NCBI GenBank assembly: GCA_964602415.1
Contig: CAZRQL010000018.1
Coordinates: forward strand, 10,370-74,369
Origin: CAZRQL01 sp964602415
GTDB lineage: Bacteria; Bacteroidota; Bacteroidia; Cytophagales; Flammeovirgaceae
Length of the DNA stretch: 64,000 nt
Direction of reading: 5' to 3'
Shown: positions 61,761 through 64,000 of the stretch, in pieces
Layout of the letters: every line of letters begins with the position of its first letter
Numbering within the stretch: the first letter of the stretch is position 1
Notes under the pieces: generated by a model
The model's database searches: none
Seen by the model: only the letters and a program-made list of their open reading frames with translations
What the model was told of the DNA's origin: nothing
Position numbers and translations under genes: made by a program

Positions 61761-62321
61761 ATGAATATCAAAAAGGTAGCAGATTGGTACAAATCGCGAA
61801 AACAGCGAATCATAGAGGCTGTACAAGGGCCGATTTATGCCGCCAAAATCATGCGTACCTTTTTTGCCAAAGGTGCTGTCGAGGTATCCACTGCCTTTGA
61901 GTGCAATGGAAAAAAATATGACTATCAGACTCTTATCCAGTTGGATGGGGATATTTTTTTTTATCTGCCTAATCCCAAGCAACTCGACGACAAAGGCCTG
62001 CAAACCATGCAGGCTGCCTACCTGACTCACAAAATCAATGTAAACAAGGTCGTTGCGGCATTTGAAGACAATACCAACTTTTTTAGCCGCATATTTGATG
62101 GCTTTTTGCTCTTGATAAATTTCTATCCGCTGATTCATCTTTTTGAAGAGCTTCTGGAGTTGTTAGGCTTGGACAAAGGGACTTTTGAGGCCAAGGAGTT
62201 TGGGTGGGATGCAGCTATTGTAGTGGCTTCATTGCTGGCAAGGCGGTTTCTAAGGCCTCAGATTTTTTCTCTTTCTTTCAAAGCCATCACGGCAATTGGG
62301 CGGTTTTTCAAGTGGTTTTAG
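61761..62321 (+). CDS. DGDI-module protein 3 with C-terminal membrane segments (function unknown)
   Basis: 186 residues. The module is near the N-terminus (YDYQTLIQLDGDIFFYLP, LDGDI at 61-65, His90). The C-terminal half has two hydrophobic stretches (FDGFLLLINFYPLIHLFEEL and WDAAIVVASLLARRF), suggesting membrane association. It completes the three-gene run; glyS follows 105 nt downstream. Confidence 0.6.
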   Translation: MNIKKVADWYKSRKQRIIEAVQGPIYAAKIMRTFFAKGAVEVSTAFECNGKKYDYQTLIQLDGDIFFYLPNPKQLDDKGLQTMQAAYLTHKINVNKVVAAFEDNTNFFSRIFDGFLLLINFYPLIHLFEELLELLGLDKGTFEAKEFGWDAAIVVASLLARRFLRPQIFSLSFKAITAIGRFFKWF

Positions 62322-62426
62322 ACGGCATTGGCCTCGATGTCCGTACTTTTGAAAATTTATTTCATGTAACAAAAACCAAGCGGCTGCATTTTGAAGTGCA
62401 GTATTATTTTTGCACAAAATCGCAAT

Positions 62427-63890
62427 ATGCAAACCTTGTCACAAGCCTCACTCTCTGACGTAATTGCCCATGCCAAAGAATACGGGTTCGTTTTCCCATC
62501 CAGTGAAATCTACGATGGCCTGCAAGCCGTCTATGACTACGGACACAACGGAGTCGAACTCAAAAACAACCTCAAGCAATACTGGTGGCTGGCTATGACC
62601 CGCTTGCGCGACGATGTAGTAGGCATAGACAGCGCGATATTTATGCACCCCACCATCTGGAAAGCCTCCGGCCACGTAGATAGCTTCAACGACCCCATGA
62701 TAGACAACCGCGACAGTAAAAAACGCTACCGCGCCGATGTACTCATAGAAGAAGCCGCCGCCAAAATAGAAAACACCAATCCAAAACGTGCCCAAGAGTT
62801 GGTAGAAAAACTCGCCCGGGCATTGGAAAAAGAAGATTTTGAAACAGTCAGGCAAATTATTGTTGATGAAAAAATCGTCTGCCCGATTTCAGGCACAGCC
62901 AACTGGACAGAAGTGCGCCAGTTTAACTTGATGTTTTCCACGCAAATAGGGGCTTTGGCTGACGATGCTGACCAGATTTACCTGCGTCCCGAAACGGCAC
63001 AAGGCATCTTTGTCAATTTTTTGAACGTGCAAAAAACCTCCCGCCAACAACTGCCCTTCGGAATCGCCCAAATAGGTAAAGCCTTTCGCAATGAGGTGGT
63101 TGCCCGTCAGTTCATCTTCAGAATGAGGGAGTTTGAACAAATGGAGATGCAGTATTTTGTGCGCCCCGGAACCCAGTTGGAATGGTTTGATCAGTGGAAA
63201 GCAGGCCGCATGGCTTGGCATAAACTGCTGGGAATAGCACCCGAAAAATTCCGATTCAAAAAGCACGAAAAACTCGCGCACTACGCCGATGCCGCCGTGG
63301 ACATAGAGTTTGAGTTTCCGTTCGGCTTCAAAGAAGTAGAAGGCATCCACTCAAGAACCGATTTTGACCTTTCTGCCCACCAAACCTATAGCCGCAAAAA
63401 ACTCCAATACCACGATACCGAACTCAAGCAAAGCTATGTGCCTTATGTGGTGGAGACCTCGATAGGGGCTGACAGACTGTTTTTGATGGTTCTTTCAGCC
63501 GCTCTGACGCACGAAAAAATTGGAGAAGGCGATAACGAAAAAGCGCGCACCTACCTCAAAATCCACCCTGCACTCGCACCCATCAAAGCCGCCATTTTCC
63601 CGCTGGTCAAAAAAGACGGTATGCCCGAAAAAGCCATGCAGATTTTCAACGAACTCAAATACGACTTCAAGGTCTTTTACGAAGACTCTGCCGCTATCGG
63701 CAAACGGTACACCCGCCAAGATTTGATTGGTACGCCCTACTGTATCACGGTCGATGGCGAGACATTGCAAAACGACACCGTAACCATCCGCGACCGCGAT
63801 ACCACCGCCCAGCAAACCGTACCCCTTGCAGGACTCAAACAATGGCTATATGAGCGCGTATCTATGGAAAGCCTGCTGCGCAAACTTTAA
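62427..63890 (+). CDS. glyS: Glycyl-tRNA synthetase (dimeric alpha2 type)
   Basis: 487 residues from the ATG at 62427; the open frame extends 12 codons upstream from a non-preferred start. Class II motifs: GFVFPSSEIYDGLQAVYDYG at the start, motif 2 QIGKAFRNEVVARQFIFRMR, QMEMQYFVRPG, motif 3 SIGADRLFLMVLSAAL, and the C-terminal anticodon-binding domain (LAPIKAAIFPLVKKDGM). It charges tRNA-Gly. TATTTTTG at 62405-62412 is a -7-like element without a proper -33. Confidence 0.96.
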   Translation: MQTLSQASLSDVIAHAKEYGFVFPSSEIYDGLQAVYDYGHNGVELKNNLKQYWWLAMTRLRDDVVGIDSAIFMHPTIWKASGHVDSFNDPMIDNRDSKKRYRADVLIEEAAAKIENTNPKRAQELVEKLARALEKEDFETVRQIIVDEKIVCPISGTANWTEVRQFNLMFSTQIGALADDADQIYLRPETAQGIFVNFLNVQKTSRQQLPFGIAQIGKAFRNEVVARQFIFRMREFEQMEMQYFVRPGTQLEWFDQWKAGRMAWHKLLGIAPEKFRFKKHEKLAHYADAAVDIEFEFPFGFKEVEGIHSRTDFDLSAHQTYSRKKLQYHDTELKQSYVPYVVETSIGADRLFLMVLSAALTHEKIGEGDNEKARTYLKIHPALAPIKAAIFPLVKKDGMPEKAMQIFNELKYDFKVFYEDSAAIGKRYTRQDLIGTPYCITVDGETLQNDTVTIRDRDTTAQQTVPLAGLKQWLYERVSMESLLRKL

Positions 63891-64000
63891 ACCATCAGCC
63901 CGTGAAATAACCCAATCTCTTCCATTATTTCAGGCATACCAAGCGCGTTTAAGCTCCGCCTGAGTTTTTGAAAGGCACAATGAATGACTCAAAAACGCAT
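63891..64000. other. Right-edge noncoding stretch
   Basis: 110 nt after glyS with no supportable gene. A short open stretch on the minus strand (about 35 codons) lacks a normal start and is not called. Confidence 0.4.

Noticed and set aside
62384..62401. CTGCA/TGCAG hairpin before glyS as a T-box or operator
   Set aside because: Too short, only 5 bp, without any further T-box features.
1..64000. CRISPR arrays, rRNA and tRNA genes
   Set aside because: I saw no regularly spaced repeats and no cloverleaf or rRNA-like sequence. Some tRNAs could be missed by eye, but most gaps are short.
63891..64000. Short minus-strand ORF at the right edge
   Set aside because: About 35 codons, stop upstream, no start; insufficient evidence.

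Overview
The window reads as chromosome of a gliding Bacteroidota (Bacteroidetes) bacterium, probably Cytophagia/Saprospiria-like; I cannot place it more finely. Supporting signs are an alternative complex III (act) operon, a GldN/PorN-type secretion-motility protein, a PorE-like OmpA protein, a RemB/Wzi-like barrel, the Bacteroidetes-type alternative GlmU, and several promoters of the Bacteroidetes form TTTG-N18-21-TAnnTTTG. Genes rarely show a Shine-Dalgarno sequence. TGA, TAA and TAG are all used as stops and Trp is TGG, so the code is standard.

Layout. 1-7119 (minus): actA-B-C-D-E, with actE cut by the left edge, behind a good promoter at 7147-7177. 7381-24588: housekeeping and envelope genes: a PLP decarboxylase, a TPR membrane protein, gldN, ribD, a transaldolase fused to CBS domains, an AI-2E-family permease, a tandem Usp protein, a panC-panD-rsmI-pyrD run, secreted CAP and LysM proteins, a KdsC-like HAD phosphatase, a RemB/Wzi-like barrel, an Mpo1-like protein and dapD. 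24643-30296: an ECF sigma factor with its membrane partner, alternative glmU, and aconitase with its own promoter and terminator. 30299-35298: an accessory stretch with a dispersed repeat, a secreted HEXXH protein, a Crp/Fnr regulator behind a 13-bp palindrome, a lipoprotein hydrolase, an outer-membrane protein, and two decayed genes (a FAD oxidoreductase and a FISUMP lipoprotein).

35397-44808 is a nitrous-oxide-reduction island. On the minus strand lie cytochrome c, nosZ (clade II type, Sec/lipoprotein signal), an intergenic hairpin terminator, a membrane-NosL fusion, nosD, nosF, nosY and a small cupin, the last five joined by 4-bp ATGA overlaps. On the plus strand lie a Crp/Fnr regulator, a heme-copper-oxidase-like membrane protein and a fasciclin lipoprotein. 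Three Fnr-type boxes (TGAY-N4-ATCA) sit upstream of cytochrome c/nosZ, the regulator and the fasciclin gene, suggesting one small regulon.

44936-53569: a second copy of the dispersed repeat, a PorE-like OmpA protein, then the division/cell-wall cluster murG-murC-ftsQ-ftsA-ftsZ (minus). 53651-57310: a TrmH-family methyltransferase followed by an AT-rich restriction-modification cassette (m4C-type methylase, small zinc protein, PD-(D/E)XK protein, MvaI/BcnI-type endonuclease). 57480-63890: dnaX with an A10 slippage site that joins two frames and without the usual four-cysteine zinc module, a WG-repeat-like protein, three unrecognised adjacent genes sharing a [IL]DGDI...H module, and glyS.

The most interesting items are the dnaX frameshift architecture, the DGDI trio, the four-gene R-M cassette, the Fnr-box regulon of the nos island, the transaldolase-CBS fusion and the two-copy intergenic repeat.
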